Positions 16,181 through 24,650 of a DNA stretch of 64,000 bases are shown here, piece after piece; position 1 is the first letter of the stretch; each line of letters opens with the position of its first letter. Under the pieces are notes generated by a model that ran no database searches, was not told the DNA's origin, and worked only from the letters and a program-made list of their open reading frames with translations. The position numbers were made by a program, and so were the translations under genes. This DNA comes from Aliarcobacter sp017996075 (GTDB lineage Bacteria; Campylobacterota; Campylobacteria; Campylobacterales; Arcobacteraceae): the NCBI RefSeq assembly GCF_051062515.1, contig NZ_JAMXEK010000003.1. One strand, given 5' to 3'.

Positions 16181-17277
16181 TACTTACTCCACTCTATATT
16201 TTTTGCTTTTGCATCAGCAATATAACTTTCTAAATCATTTTGAGTTAATATCTCTTTATTATTTTCATAATAAGATTTATACCATTTAACAGTTTTTTCA
16301 AAAGTAGTTTCACTATCCCAAACATCTTTCCATTTTAAAAGAATATGAGCTTTTGAACAGTCAAGTTTTAGTAAATTTGCCTCGTGAAGTTGATTTGGAT
16401 TACTATTTATTTCATAATCTATTTTATCCCAATGTTTTTTTACATTTTGGACAACTTCTTCAACTGCAATACTTGCTTCATCGCTTGGACCAAAATTCCA
16501 AGCTTCTGCAAACTCTACTTTTTCTTCAAGAAGTTTTTGTCCTATATGAAGATATCCACTTAAAGGCTCTAGTACATGTTCCCAAGGTCTTGTTGCTTTT
16601 GGATTTCGTATGTTTACTTTTTTACCTTGTGAAACTGAAATCATAATATCAGTAATAAGTCTATCCTTCGCCCAATCACCACCACCTATTACATTTCCAG
16701 CTCTACAAGTTGCAATTAAAGTATTGTGAGTTTTTTTGTAATCTTTTATATTAAAAAAAGAATTTCTATAAGAAGTTGCTAATATATCTGCACAACCTTT
16801 AGATGAACTATATGGATCATATCCACCCATTGGGTCATTTTCTCTATAACCCCAAATCCATTCTCTGTTTTCATAGGCTTTATCACTTGTAATATTTACT
16901 ATTGCTTTGACATTATTAATTCTGCTAGCTTCAAATACTTTTAAAGTACCCATTACATTTGTTTCATAGGTTTCAATAGGATTTTCATAAGACAGTCTCA
17001 CAAGTGGTTGAGCCGCAAGATGAAATACAATATCTGGTTTATATGTTTCAAAAGTTTGATTGAGTTTTTCTAAATTTCTAATATCACCGATAATAGAAAT
17101 AATATCAAGCTTTAAAAGCTCTATATGATTTGGATTTGTAGGAGCTTCAAGAGAATATCCTACAACTTTTGCTCCCATTTGGCTGAGCCAAAAAACAAGC
17201 CACGAACCTTTAAATCCAGTATGTCCTGTAACAAGTACAGTTTTATCTTTATATATACCAGAAAATAAACTTTGCAT
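16180..17277 (-). CDS. rfbG: CDP-glucose 4,6-dehydratase
   Basis: A 365-residue extended SDR that turns CDP-glucose into CDP-4-keto-6-deoxyglucose, the second step of all CDP-3,6-dideoxysugar routes. It carries VTGHTGFKGSWL near the N-terminus, IVFHLAAQPLVRLSY, the catalytic TSDKAYENREWIWGYRENDP stretch, YDPYSSSKGCAD with the Tyr/Lys pair, and RAGNVIGGGDWAKDR. It matches Salmonella RfbG closely along its length. I use the ATG at 17277, which overlaps the rfbF stop as TAATG, rather than an upstream TTG that would extend it by five codons. Product and pathway are well supported. Confidence 0.94.
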   Translation of the reverse strand: MQSLFSGIYKDKTVLVTGHTGFKGSWLVFWLSQMGAKVVGYSLEAPTNPNHIELLKLDIISIIGDIRNLEKLNQTFETYKPDIVFHLAAQPLVRLSYENPIETYETNVMGTLKVFEASRINNVKAIVNITSDKAYENREWIWGYRENDPMGGYDPYSSSKGCADILATSYRNSFFNIKDYKKTHNTLIATCRAGNVIGGGDWAKDRLITDIMISVSQGKKVNIRNPKATRPWEHVLEPLSGYLHIGQKLLEEKVEFAEAWNFGPSDEASIAVEEVVQNVKKHWDKIDYEINSNPNQLHEANLLKLDCSKAHILLKWKDVWDSETTFEKTVKWYKSYYENNKEILTQNDLESYIADAKAKNIEWSK

Positions 17278-18050
17278 TACCAAATTTTCCAAGGTGCTTT
17301 ATTTGTATTCCAAAGCTTATTTAAATCATTTTTATCTTTTAAACTATCCATAGGAGACCAAAATCCTGTATGCTTATATGTAAACATCTCTCCATCTTTA
17401 GCTAAATTTTTAAGTGGAGCTTGCTCAAATATTGTGCAATCTCCTTCAAGAATATAATCAAATACTTTTGGTTCACATACAAAATATCCAGCATTTATAA
17501 AATGCCCATCACCTTTAGGTTTTTCTTGAAAACTTTTAACTTGGTTATTATCAATTATATCTATAGCTCCGAACCTTCCATCAGGTTGATATGATGTCAT
17601 AGTTATAGCTTTACCATGAGATTTATGAAATTTAACAAGTTCATCTATATTTATATCAGCTACACCATCACCATAAGTTAGCATAAAAGGTTCATTTCCA
17701 ATAAAACTTTGTGCTCTTTTTATTCTTCCACCTGTCATACTATCTAAACCAGTGTCAAGAAGTGTTATTTTCCATGGTTCACTTGAGTTATTTAAAACTT
17801 CCATTTTTCCTGTTTGCATATCAATAGTAACATCACTTTGATGTAAAAAGTAGTTTGCAAAGTACTCTTTTATATAGTAACCTTTATATCCAAGAAGAAT
17901 AACAAAATCATTAAAACCATACTTTGAATATATTTTCATAATATGCCAAAGAATAGGTTTTCCACCAATCTCTATCATTGGTTTTGGTCGAATATCTGTC
18001 TCTTCTGATAGTCTTGTTCCATAGCCACCTGCTAGTAATAGTACTTTCAT
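17277..18050 (-). CDS. rfbF: Glucose-1-phosphate cytidylyltransferase
   Basis: A 257-residue nucleotidyltransferase making CDP-glucose from CTP and glucose-1-phosphate, the entry step of the CDP-sugar pathway. It has LLLAGGYGTRLSEETDIRPK (4-23, the nucleotide loop), KPMIEIGGKPILWHIMKIYS, and the acidic metal site TYGDGVADI. FVCEPKVFDYI and the ending WSPMDSLKDKNDLNKLWN are typical of RfbF. It is the first gene of the operon; AAGGA lies eight bases before the ATG. The short gap to the divergent glycosyltransferase should hold promoters for both directions. Confidence 0.94.
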   Translation of the reverse strand: MKVLLLAGGYGTRLSEETDIRPKPMIEIGGKPILWHIMKIYSKYGFNDFVILLGYKGYYIKEYFANYFLHQSDVTIDMQTGKMEVLNNSSEPWKITLLDTGLDSMTGGRIKRAQSFIGNEPFMLTYGDGVADINIDELVKFHKSHGKAITMTSYQPDGRFGAIDIIDNNQVKSFQEKPKGDGHFINAGYFVCEPKVFDYILEGDCTIFEQAPLKNLAKDGEMFTYKHTGFWSPMDSLKDKNDLNKLWNTNKAPWKIW

Positions 18051-18087
18051 AGAAATCCTTTTTACCTAAGATTTATAGTCTTTCAAT

Positions 18088-18093
18088 TATAAT
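18088..18093 (+). promoter_or_regulatory. Candidate -10 box of the lone glycosyltransferase
   Basis: TATAAT lies in the 68-base gap between rfbF (minus) and the plus-strand glycosyltransferase. A second TATAAT overlaps it at 18093-18098, so the exact box is uncertain. An AGGAG ribosome site follows before the ATG at 18119. Confidence 0.35.
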
Positions 18094-18118
18094 ATAATTA
18101 TATTAAATAGGAGTTTTT

Positions 18119-19162
18119 ATGTATTTTGATATAGCGATATGTATAATAACATACAATAGGGGTAAGCGTGCACTTGAGAATGTGGAGAATATTTTACAAA
18201 ATATTAAAAAAAACTTCTGTGTATTAGTTTTAAATAATGGTTCAAATTTAGGGGTCGAAGAGTATAAAAGAATTGAGGATTTATCAAAAGAAAATAGTCA
18301 ATTATTCTATAAAATACATGACACAAATACTCAATTTTATGGTAATTTTAGATCTTGTTTTGATTTTAATAATTCAAAATATATAATGATTTTAAGTGAT
18401 GAAGATTTTGTTAATATTGATGGATTAGATGATATATTAAATGATTTAAAAAATTATAATAATGTTGCTGCATGTAGAACATCTATTGAACCACATAAAG
18501 ATTTAATAACGCCTGGTAATAGTTATATTTATCCTAATGAATATTTTATGGCTGGGGTTTCTGCATTAAATGGATTTAGTTTTTTTGGAAATTATGTCTC
18601 AGGAATAATATATAATTTAGAACTTATTAAAAATACTGATTTACTAAATATTTTAGATAAAAATATTACTCTACATAAAGCATATCCTCATATGTATTTT
18701 GATTTGTTAGTTGCTTCTTTATTTGATCTAATACTTACTTCGAAAACTGCAGTTATTGAACGGCATGCGGAACAAACTTTAATAGAAAATACGACTTCTA
18801 ACGTTTCATCGGCTCACCTAGGTTTATATGGCTATCCTGAACGTATAAATCAATTTTTAGCTTTCAGAGATGCTATTCAACAATCTGTAGAATTGGCTGG
18901 ATTAAAAACAGATGGAGAAAAAATAAATTTATTTATAAATTTATTTTTTAAATTAGTATATAAATATTTCTTTTTAATCTTTGAAGCAAATATAAATAAT
19001 TATACGAGCAACTATATGGAAAAAACATTATTAATGGAATCATTTTTTTATCTAGTAAGCTCTTCAGTTGTAGAACACCCTTATATAGGTTCAAATCAAG
19101 CAATTGTTACAGATTATCTAATTAAAATTTATCAGGAACATAAAGAAAGATTATTAAATTAA
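18119..19162 (+). CDS. Family 2-like glycosyltransferase
   Basis: A 347-residue GT-A fold transferase. The first 15 residues (FDIAICIITYNRGKRAL) form the usual first strand and loop of GT2 enzymes. VLVLNNGS follows, and MILSDEDFVN around residue 98 is the metal-binding site (DED in place of the common DDD/DxD). The C-terminal half is helical without clear membrane spans. It stands alone on the plus strand between two minus-strand sugar operons, and its 3' end overlaps the legF 3' end by nine bases. Donor and acceptor are unknown; the CDP-branched sugar or a nonulosonic acid chain are possible substrates by position only. Confidence 0.8.
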   Translation: MYFDIAICIITYNRGKRALENVENILQNIKKNFCVLVLNNGSNLGVEEYKRIEDLSKENSQLFYKIHDTNTQFYGNFRSCFDFNNSKYIMILSDEDFVNIDGLDDILNDLKNYNNVAACRTSIEPHKDLITPGNSYIYPNEYFMAGVSALNGFSFFGNYVSGIIYNLELIKNTDLLNILDKNITLHKAYPHMYFDLLVASLFDLILTSKTAVIERHAEQTLIENTTSNVSSAHLGLYGYPERINQFLAFRDAIQQSVELAGLKTDGEKINLFINLFFKLVYKYFFLIFEANINNYTSNYMEKTLLMESFFYLVSSSVVEHPYIGSNQAIVTDYLIKIYQEHKERLLN

Positions 19163-19834
19163 TTCTATAACTCTTTCTGCAAAAAGAAAATCTATCTCTT
19201 CATCTATATCAATAGAGCTTTTTCTATCCATAATATATGCAAATATATTATCTTTTAGAAAAAAGCTTTTATTTTCAAGAAGTTTATCAGTTTTACATAT
19301 ATATATAGCACCATTAAGCCTATAATACTTTTCTAAATCTTGACTTCGTTTATTTAAAATTTCTTCTCTTAGAAAACCTCTCATATTTCCATCTTTTGGC
19401 AAAGTATTACTCCAAAGTGGACTATGATCCATTTCACAAACACTTACTATTGCATCTGCTTGTTTTTCTTCTAAAAGTTCTATTGCTTCATCTATATGTT
19501 TTTCATTTCTAAGTGGGCTTGTAGGTTGAAGTAAAACTATATAATCATACTTTTCCAAATTATTAATAGTATGTTTTATAGCATCAAAGGTTGTTGCTGT
19601 ATCATTTGCTAATTCATATGGTCTTTTTATTATATCTGCTCCAAAATTTGATGAAATATTTAAAATCTCTTCATCATCACTGCTTACAACTACTTTAGAA
19701 ACATATTTACTTTTTAATGCAGCTTCAATACTCCAAGATATTAAAGGTTTACCACATAAATCTAATATATTTTTTCTTGGAAGTCTCTTGCTTCCACCAC
19801 GAGCAGGAATTATTGCTAAAAATGTTTTATTCAT
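19154..19834 (-). CDS. legF: CMP-legionaminic acid synthetase (acylneuraminate cytidylyltransferase)
   Basis: A 226-residue cytidylyltransferase that activates a nonulosonic acid with CTP. The N-terminal IIPARGGSKRLPRKN loop, SDDEEI, LLQPTSPLR, and the conserved KRSQDLEKYYRLNGAIYI segment are all present. The start at 19834 (AGGAT nine bases upstream) gives the normal N-terminus; a start 24 codons earlier would add an unrelated tail lying inside ptmE. It overlaps the ptmE stop by eight bases (ATGAATAA). Position at the end of a leg operon that includes ptmE indicates legionaminic acid rather than sialic acid as substrate; C. jejuni PtmB/LegF is the matching enzyme. Confidence 0.9.
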   Translation of the reverse strand: MNKTFLAIIPARGGSKRLPRKNILDLCGKPLISWSIEAALKSKYVSKVVVSSDDEEILNISSNFGADIIKRPYELANDTATTFDAIKHTINNLEKYDYIVLLQPTSPLRNEKHIDEAIELLEEKQADAIVSVCEMDHSPLWSNTLPKDGNMRGFLREEILNKRSQDLEKYYRLNGAIYICKTDKLLENKSFFLKDNIFAYIMDRKSSIDIDEEIDFLFAERVIELI

Positions 19835-20879
19835 TAAATATCCTAAAATATTCACTTTGAGCTTGTTCAAAATCACCAATTCGACCAATATCAAGCCAAT
19901 ATTCATGAATAGGAAAAGATAAAATTTTTCTTTCTTTTTCTATTAAAATATTAAAAAGTGTTGGCATATCAAAAAACTCATTGCTTGGAATAAATTCAAA
20001 AATATTTGGAGATAAAACATAAATTCCTGCATTTACAAAAAACTTTTTTACAGGTTTTTCTATAATTGAAGTTATCTTATCATCAACTGTTTCTACTACT
20101 CCATAAGGAATTTGATATTCATACTCTCTTACACACATAGTAGCATTTGCATTTGCGAAAGAGTGAAAATCTAATAAATTTGAAAAATTTACATCTGTCA
20201 ATAAATCTCCATTCATCACAAAAAAAGGTTCATTTGGTTTATCTTTTAGAAGGCTCAAAGCTCCAGCTGTTCCCAATCTACTATTCTCTTCAATATAATC
20301 TATATTTACTCCAAAATCACTTCCATCTTTGAAATAATCTTTTATAATATCACCTTTGTAGTTTAAACTAATAGTAATATTTACAAATCCATGACTTGCA
20401 AAATTTTTAATAATTGTTTCTAAAATAGGCTTATTACCGACTTTTAACATAGGCTTTGGAGTATCTTCCGTAAGAGGTCTTAGTCTTGTTCCGAGTCCTC
20501 CAGCCATTAAAATCACTCTATTTCGTTTATTTGTAGTTTTAAGTAGAGTTGCTAAATTTACTATATCAACTAAAATATTATTTTCATCTACAATTGGAAT
20601 TTGATAAATCTGATTTTTTATAGCTTTTTGTATTATTTTTTCTTTTGACTCACTATTTAAAGATGTAATAGGCTTTTTAAAATATAAATCATTTATACTA
20701 TCATCTAAAGTATAATTTTTTAAAAGTCCTCTTCTTATGTCACCATCTGTTAGAGTTCCTAGTAATCTATCATTATCATCTACTACTAAAGCTATTTGAA
20801 TAGCTCCTTGATTTATTATTTGTAATGCCTCTTTTATTGTTGAATTTTCTCTTAATTTTATATTTTCTATATTTTCCAT
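19827..20879 (-). CDS. ptmE: CBS-domain sugar-1-phosphate guanylyltransferase (PtmE-like)
   Basis: A 350-residue protein with two CBS motifs in the first 115 residues (VDDNDRLLGTLTDGDIRRGL is the clearest). A nucleotidyltransferase domain follows, beginning LMAGGLGTRLRPLTEDTPKP and including GNKPILETII, VMNGDLL and FFVNAGIYVLSP. In C. jejuni PtmE makes GDP-glucosamine, the GDP-linked starting point of the legionaminic acid route. The CBS pair probably senses a nucleotide. Its presence in the operon supports a GDP-based Leg pathway. The PtmF and PgmL partners known from C. jejuni are not in this window. Confidence 0.85.
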   Translation of the reverse strand: MENIENIKLRENSTIKEALQIINQGAIQIALVVDDNDRLLGTLTDGDIRRGLLKNYTLDDSINDLYFKKPITSLNSESKEKIIQKAIKNQIYQIPIVDENNILVDIVNLATLLKTTNKRNRVILMAGGLGTRLRPLTEDTPKPMLKVGNKPILETIIKNFASHGFVNITISLNYKGDIIKDYFKDGSDFGVNIDYIEENSRLGTAGALSLLKDKPNEPFFVMNGDLLTDVNFSNLLDFHSFANANATMCVREYEYQIPYGVVETVDDKITSIIEKPVKKFFVNAGIYVLSPNIFEFIPSNEFFDMPTLFNILIEKERKILSFPIHEYWLDIGRIGDFEQAQSEYFRIFNE

Positions 20880-20880
20880 T

Positions 20881-22041
20881 TTAGCCCCTTAAATCATAAA
20901 AAGATTTTTTAAGTATATTTTCCAAATTTACATTTTTTAAAATTTCAACTATTTTTTTACTTGCATATCCATCACCATAAGGATTTATTGTAGTTTTTAA
21001 AGTTTCTTGAAACTCTTTTGAATATAGTTTTTCAAAAGAGTTTAAAATAGAGTCTTTATTTGGCTCACAATCAATCACACTAGAGGCTTTAATCCTTCCT
21101 TTTTGTCTATCTCCAATATTTATAGTTCCTATTTTAAAACTTGGTGCTTCTGCTAAACCACTTGAACTATTTCCTACAACTGCATCAACATATTGTAAAG
21201 CACTTAAATATCTTAATTGTCCCAAAGATGTAAATACTATAGATTTATTAGAATTTTTAGTTACATACTCATCAATCATTTGATTTATAACTCTTCCATC
21301 TGTATCACTATTTGCTTTTGTAAAAATTATATTTGTCTCTTCTAATTCATCAATTGCATCTAGTAGTTGTTGGAATTGTTCTTTTGCTGTACTATTTTCT
21401 AAAGTTACAGGATGAAAAGTAACTAATATATTTTTATAATTTAGTTTAAACTCTATTGATTTTTCAAACTCATCTTTAGATAATAATTTTAATCTTTTTA
21501 TATTTTCAATTCCCATACCACCAACATTAAAAACTCTTGATGGATGTTCTCCTAATTGAATCACTCTATTTTTATACTCTTCTATAGCTGTAAAGTGAAG
21601 GTGACTCATTTTTGTAATACTATGCCTAATAGCCTCATCAAATGCACCTTCGGTAGTTTCACCTCCACTTATGTGAGCAATAGGAATCCTTGCTATCATA
21701 GCAGCACTTGTTGCACTAAATATCTCATATCTATCTCCGAGAACTATAACAATATCAGGCTTTAGTTCATCATAGCTTTCTGCAAAACTTATTTGTGCTA
21801 ATCCCATAGATTTTGAAATACCTACCGAAGTATCAGAAGATAAAAGCATCTCAATTTTTTTGTTTATTTTAAACTCTTTTTCTATCTCTTTATAAGTTAA
21901 TCCAAATTCAGGGCTTAGATGCATTCCTGTAACTATAACTTGAAGTTGAAGTTCTTTATCTGCTTCAATTTCTTTAAGAAGCCAATAAAAAAGCCCATAC
22001 TCAGCTCTTGTACCAGTAATTATACAAATTTTTCTAGCCAT
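20881..22041 (-). CDS. legG: UDP/GDP-GlcNAc 2-epimerase, hydrolysing (LegG)
   Basis: A 386-residue NeuC-type epimerase. It inverts C2 and hydrolyses the nucleotide from the diacetamido-trideoxyhexose, giving the free six-carbon precursor of legionaminic acid. ITGTRAEYGLFYWLLKEI begins the fold; VIVLGDRYEI, HISGGETTEGAFDE, TFHPVTLEN and VVGNSSSGLAEAPSF line the active site. The ATG at 22041 is chosen over a TTG six codons upstream because it gives the standard N-terminus. It overlaps the last eight bases of the guest nuclease gene (ATGGCTAG) and ends one base before ptmE. Confidence 0.91.
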   Translation of the reverse strand: MARKICIITGTRAEYGLFYWLLKEIEADKELQLQVIVTGMHLSPEFGLTYKEIEKEFKINKKIEMLLSSDTSVGISKSMGLAQISFAESYDELKPDIVIVLGDRYEIFSATSAAMIARIPIAHISGGETTEGAFDEAIRHSITKMSHLHFTAIEEYKNRVIQLGEHPSRVFNVGGMGIENIKRLKLLSKDEFEKSIEFKLNYKNILVTFHPVTLENSTAKEQFQQLLDAIDELEETNIIFTKANSDTDGRVINQMIDEYVTKNSNKSIVFTSLGQLRYLSALQYVDAVVGNSSSGLAEAPSFKIGTINIGDRQKGRIKASSVIDCEPNKDSILNSFEKLYSKEFQETLKTTINPYGDGYASKKIVEILKNVNLENILKKSFYDLRG

Positions 22042-23083
22042 TGTTTTTTTCACTTTCAAGTAATTTTTCTAATCTTTGACTTATTTCATTTGCTGTTGGT
22101 AATAAATCTTTAAATTCATATGGTAAAGTTTCAGTAAGTTTATATGTAGCAACTCCAATTGGCTGATTGCTATCTTTGAGTGCATATTCTACTGTAGTTC
22201 GTTTTTTATCTTTACAAATAATTATTCCAATAGATGGATTTTCATCAGATAATTTAATAGTATCATTTAACACCGAAAGATAAAAATTCATTTTTCCTGC
22301 ATATTCTGGTTTAAACTTACCTATTTTTAATTCAATTGCTATTAGTGATTTGAGTCTTCTATGATATAAAAGTAAATCTATAAAATACTCTTCATCATCA
22401 ACTTCTATTTTGTACTGATTACCTACAAATGTAAAATCTGTACCCATTTGAGCTAAAAATTCTCTTATTTTATTGATAAGTCCAAGTTCAAGCTGATGTT
22501 CACTATGATTTTCATCTAGCGCTAGAAAATCAAAATTGTATTCATCTTTTACAGCTAGTTTTGCTTGATATTTATATTTTTCAATTATTGTATTATCAAA
22601 GTTTGTTTGATTTAAAAGATACTTTTCATAAGATTTATTATCAATATGATTATCCAAAACCCTATAAGTCCACCCAAATTTGATAACCATTTTTATATAA
22701 AATTCTCTTTCAAGTTCATCTTTAGTTTTTTGAAAAATTGCTATATTATGTGACCATCCAATTTCTCTAGACAATGTCTGGAGTTTTTCATTTTCGTGGT
22801 ATTCAAGATAAAAATACCTCATATTCCAAAGATTCTGAACACTAAAACCTTTCATCCCAACAAACTCTTTTTGAAGCTCGTGTGATAGATTTTGTACTAC
22901 TGATTTTCCCCAGCCAAATAATTCTTGTTTTTCTACAATATTTTTACCAATTTCCCAATAAAGATTTATAAGCTCTTTATTTACAGCTTTGAGTGCTTCA
23001 TATTGCGATGAAAGTATTTTGGTTTTTATATCTTTTACAAAAGTAGTAAAGTTTTCATCTGCCATTGAAATTTCTTTTGTCAT
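22034..23083 (-). CDS. DUF1016/YhcG-type PDDEXK nuclease-like protein (guest gene)
   Basis: A 349-residue protein of the YhcG/DUF1016 family. The N-terminal helical half has the family signature (LINLYWEIGKNIVEKQ, VVQNLSHELQKEFVGMKGFS, LWNMRYFYLEYH, IGWSHNIAIFQKTKD). The C-terminal half is a PDDEXK-type fold in which FIDLLLYHRRLKSLIAIELK supplies the Asp and the E-x-K. Such proteins are predicted DNA nucleases, possibly involved in recombination or defence; function is not settled. It has no obvious tie to sugars yet sits between legI and legG, overlapping legI by four bases and legG by eight. Base composition looks like its neighbours. Confidence 0.87.
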   Translation of the reverse strand: MTKEISMADENFTTFVKDIKTKILSSQYEALKAVNKELINLYWEIGKNIVEKQELFGWGKSVVQNLSHELQKEFVGMKGFSVQNLWNMRYFYLEYHENEKLQTLSREIGWSHNIAIFQKTKDELEREFYIKMVIKFGWTYRVLDNHIDNKSYEKYLLNQTNFDNTIIEKYKYQAKLAVKDEYNFDFLALDENHSEHQLELGLINKIREFLAQMGTDFTFVGNQYKIEVDDEEYFIDLLLYHRRLKSLIAIELKIGKFKPEYAGKMNFYLSVLNDTIKLSDENPSIGIIICKDKKRTTVEYALKDSNQPIGVATYKLTETLPYEFKDLLPTANEISQRLEKLLESEKNNG

Positions 23084-24078
23084 ATCAACTCATCTTCTTT
23101 ATAATCTTTAGTTGCAACTGTTCCAACAATTTCATCCCATCGCATTGGACTTATTCCATTTCCTGGTCTTTTTATCGCAAGATTGTTTTCAGATAAAATC
23201 TCACCTTTTTTTATATCTTTTTTTGCAACTATAGATTTTCTAGCTATTGATTTATTTTTTAACTCACTATTTGATGGTTTTTTGACACTACTTCCTAAAG
23301 CTAACTCTATATTTCTTATAGCTTTTACCATAGCTTTTAGTTCGTCTGGTTCTAAACTAGCTTTATGGTCTGGTCCTTCCATAGTACAATCAAGTGTAAA
23401 ATGCTTTTCTATACAAGAGGCACCCAAAGCAACAGCAGCTATATCAACTTCTATTCCTAAAGTATGGTCACTATATCCAAAAGCTATATCAAAGGTATTT
23501 CCTATTGTTACCATTGCTTTTAAATTTACATCTTCCATAGGAGTTGGGTATTCTGTATTTGCATGTAAAACTGTGATATTCTCTTTTTTTGTTCCAGCAT
23601 TTATTAATATATTCAAAGCATCTTCAATCTCTCCAATATTTGCCATTCCAGTTGAAAGAATTACTTTTTTATTTAGTTTTCCTATATGTCGAAGATACGG
23701 TAAATTCGTAATTTCCCCACTTGGTATTTTAAATATTTCAAGACCTAAATCATTTAAAAGTTCAATACTATCATGGTCAAATGGAGTAGATAAAAACATA
23801 ATGTTTTTACTTTTACAGTAAGATATAAGATCTTTATGAGTATCTACATCTAGCTCAAGCTTTTTTATCATCTCAAACTGTGATTCTTCTTTGTTTGTAG
23901 TTTCTTTTTGATAATCAGCTTTTTGAGCATTTTTTGAAACTAAATTTTCAGCTTTAAATGTTTGAAATTTTACAGCATCTACTTTTGCTTCAACTGCTAC
24001 ATCTATAAGCTTTTTTGCTAATTCAATACTTCCATTATGATTAACACCAGCTTCTGCTATTATAAATACTTTATTCAT
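23080..24078 (-). CDS. legI: N,N'-diacetyllegionaminic acid synthase (NeuB family)
   Basis: A 332-residue synthase that condenses the free diacetamido-trideoxymannose with phosphoenolpyruvate to give the nine-carbon legionaminic acid. It has AEAGVNHNGSIELAKKLID near the start, AVKFQTFKAENLV, FLSTPFDHDSIELL, ILSTGMANIGEIE, and HKASLEPDELKAMV in the barrel. A C-terminal SAF (antifreeze-like) domain from about residue 275 contains SIVAKKDIKKGEILSENNLA. The overlaps with legH and with the guest nuclease gene are both four bases. PseI in this window is a separate, more distant relative. Confidence 0.92.
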   Translation of the reverse strand: MNKVFIIAEAGVNHNGSIELAKKLIDVAVEAKVDAVKFQTFKAENLVSKNAQKADYQKETTNKEESQFEMIKKLELDVDTHKDLISYCKSKNIMFLSTPFDHDSIELLNDLGLEIFKIPSGEITNLPYLRHIGKLNKKVILSTGMANIGEIEDALNILINAGTKKENITVLHANTEYPTPMEDVNLKAMVTIGNTFDIAFGYSDHTLGIEVDIAAVALGASCIEKHFTLDCTMEGPDHKASLEPDELKAMVKAIRNIELALGSSVKKPSNSELKNKSIARKSIVAKKDIKKGEILSENNLAIKRPGNGISPMRWDEIVGTVATKDYKEDELI

Positions 24079-24650
24079 TTAGCCAAACTCCCTGCTTTTA
24101 TAAATCCAGATATTTCTATACTTTGTTTTGAAGTGGAATTACTTCCAACAAAACTATCGTTTTTTACAATTACTCCACCATTTATAATACTTGCGGTTGA
24201 AATATGACAATTGTCTTCAACTATACAATCATGCTCTATCAAAGCTTTTGTATTTATTATACAATTTTTTCCTATTTTTGAATTTGCGTTTACAAGTGCA
24301 TGGTGCATAATAACTGTTCCTTCTTCTATAAATGAATGTTTTGAAACATAGGCAAGTGGTGAAATGATAGTTGGAAAATCAAATCCTATATTTTTTGCTT
24401 TTTCAAATAATTTTTTTCTTAATTCATTTGTTTTTATATGCCCTATTGTAATAACTGCTTTTTTACAAGTTTTAAAAAGTTCTTCTAAATCATCATCGCA
24501 AGCAATAATTTCATAATCTAAAACTTTTTTTCCAATATTTTCTTTAGTATCAACTATACCAATAATCTCATATTTATTTGTTTGTTCAATTACATCAATA
24601 ACACTATGGCAATGCCCACCACCACCAATAAGAACTATTTTTTCTTTCAT
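24075..24650 (-). CDS. legH: NeuD/PglD-type acetyltransferase (LegH)
   Basis: A 191-residue two-domain acyltransferase. A Rossmann-like N-domain with IVLIGGGGHCHSVIDVIE binds the sugar nucleotide. A left-handed beta-helix of hexapeptide repeats (about 90-191) carries HALVNANSKIGKNCIINTKA and IEHDCIVEDNCHIS, where the His in IEHDC is the catalytic base. In the Leg pathway this enzyme N-acetylates the C4 amino group added by LegC. It sits between the ORF6N guest gene and legI with four-base overlaps on both sides. The tail after GSNSTSKQSIEISGF is shorter than in many PglD proteins. Confidence 0.86.
   Translation of the reverse strand: MKEKIVLIGGGGHCHSVIDVIEQTNKYEIIGIVDTKENIGKKVLDYEIIACDDDLEELFKTCKKAVITIGHIKTNELRKKLFEKAKNIGFDFPTIISPLAYVSKHSFIEEGTVIMHHALVNANSKIGKNCIINTKALIEHDCIVEDNCHISTASIINGGVIVKNDSFVGSNSTSKQSIEISGFIKAGSLAK

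Noticed and set aside
16353..16646. Open frames opposite rfbG and many similar antisense frames across the window
   Set aside because: They lie wholly inside well-supported genes on the other strand, have low-complexity Leu/Phe/Tyr-rich products, and lack ribosome sites.
22034..23083. Restriction-modification system
   Set aside because: No methyltransferase or specificity gene is adjacent, and the domain layout is that of DUF1016/YhcG.
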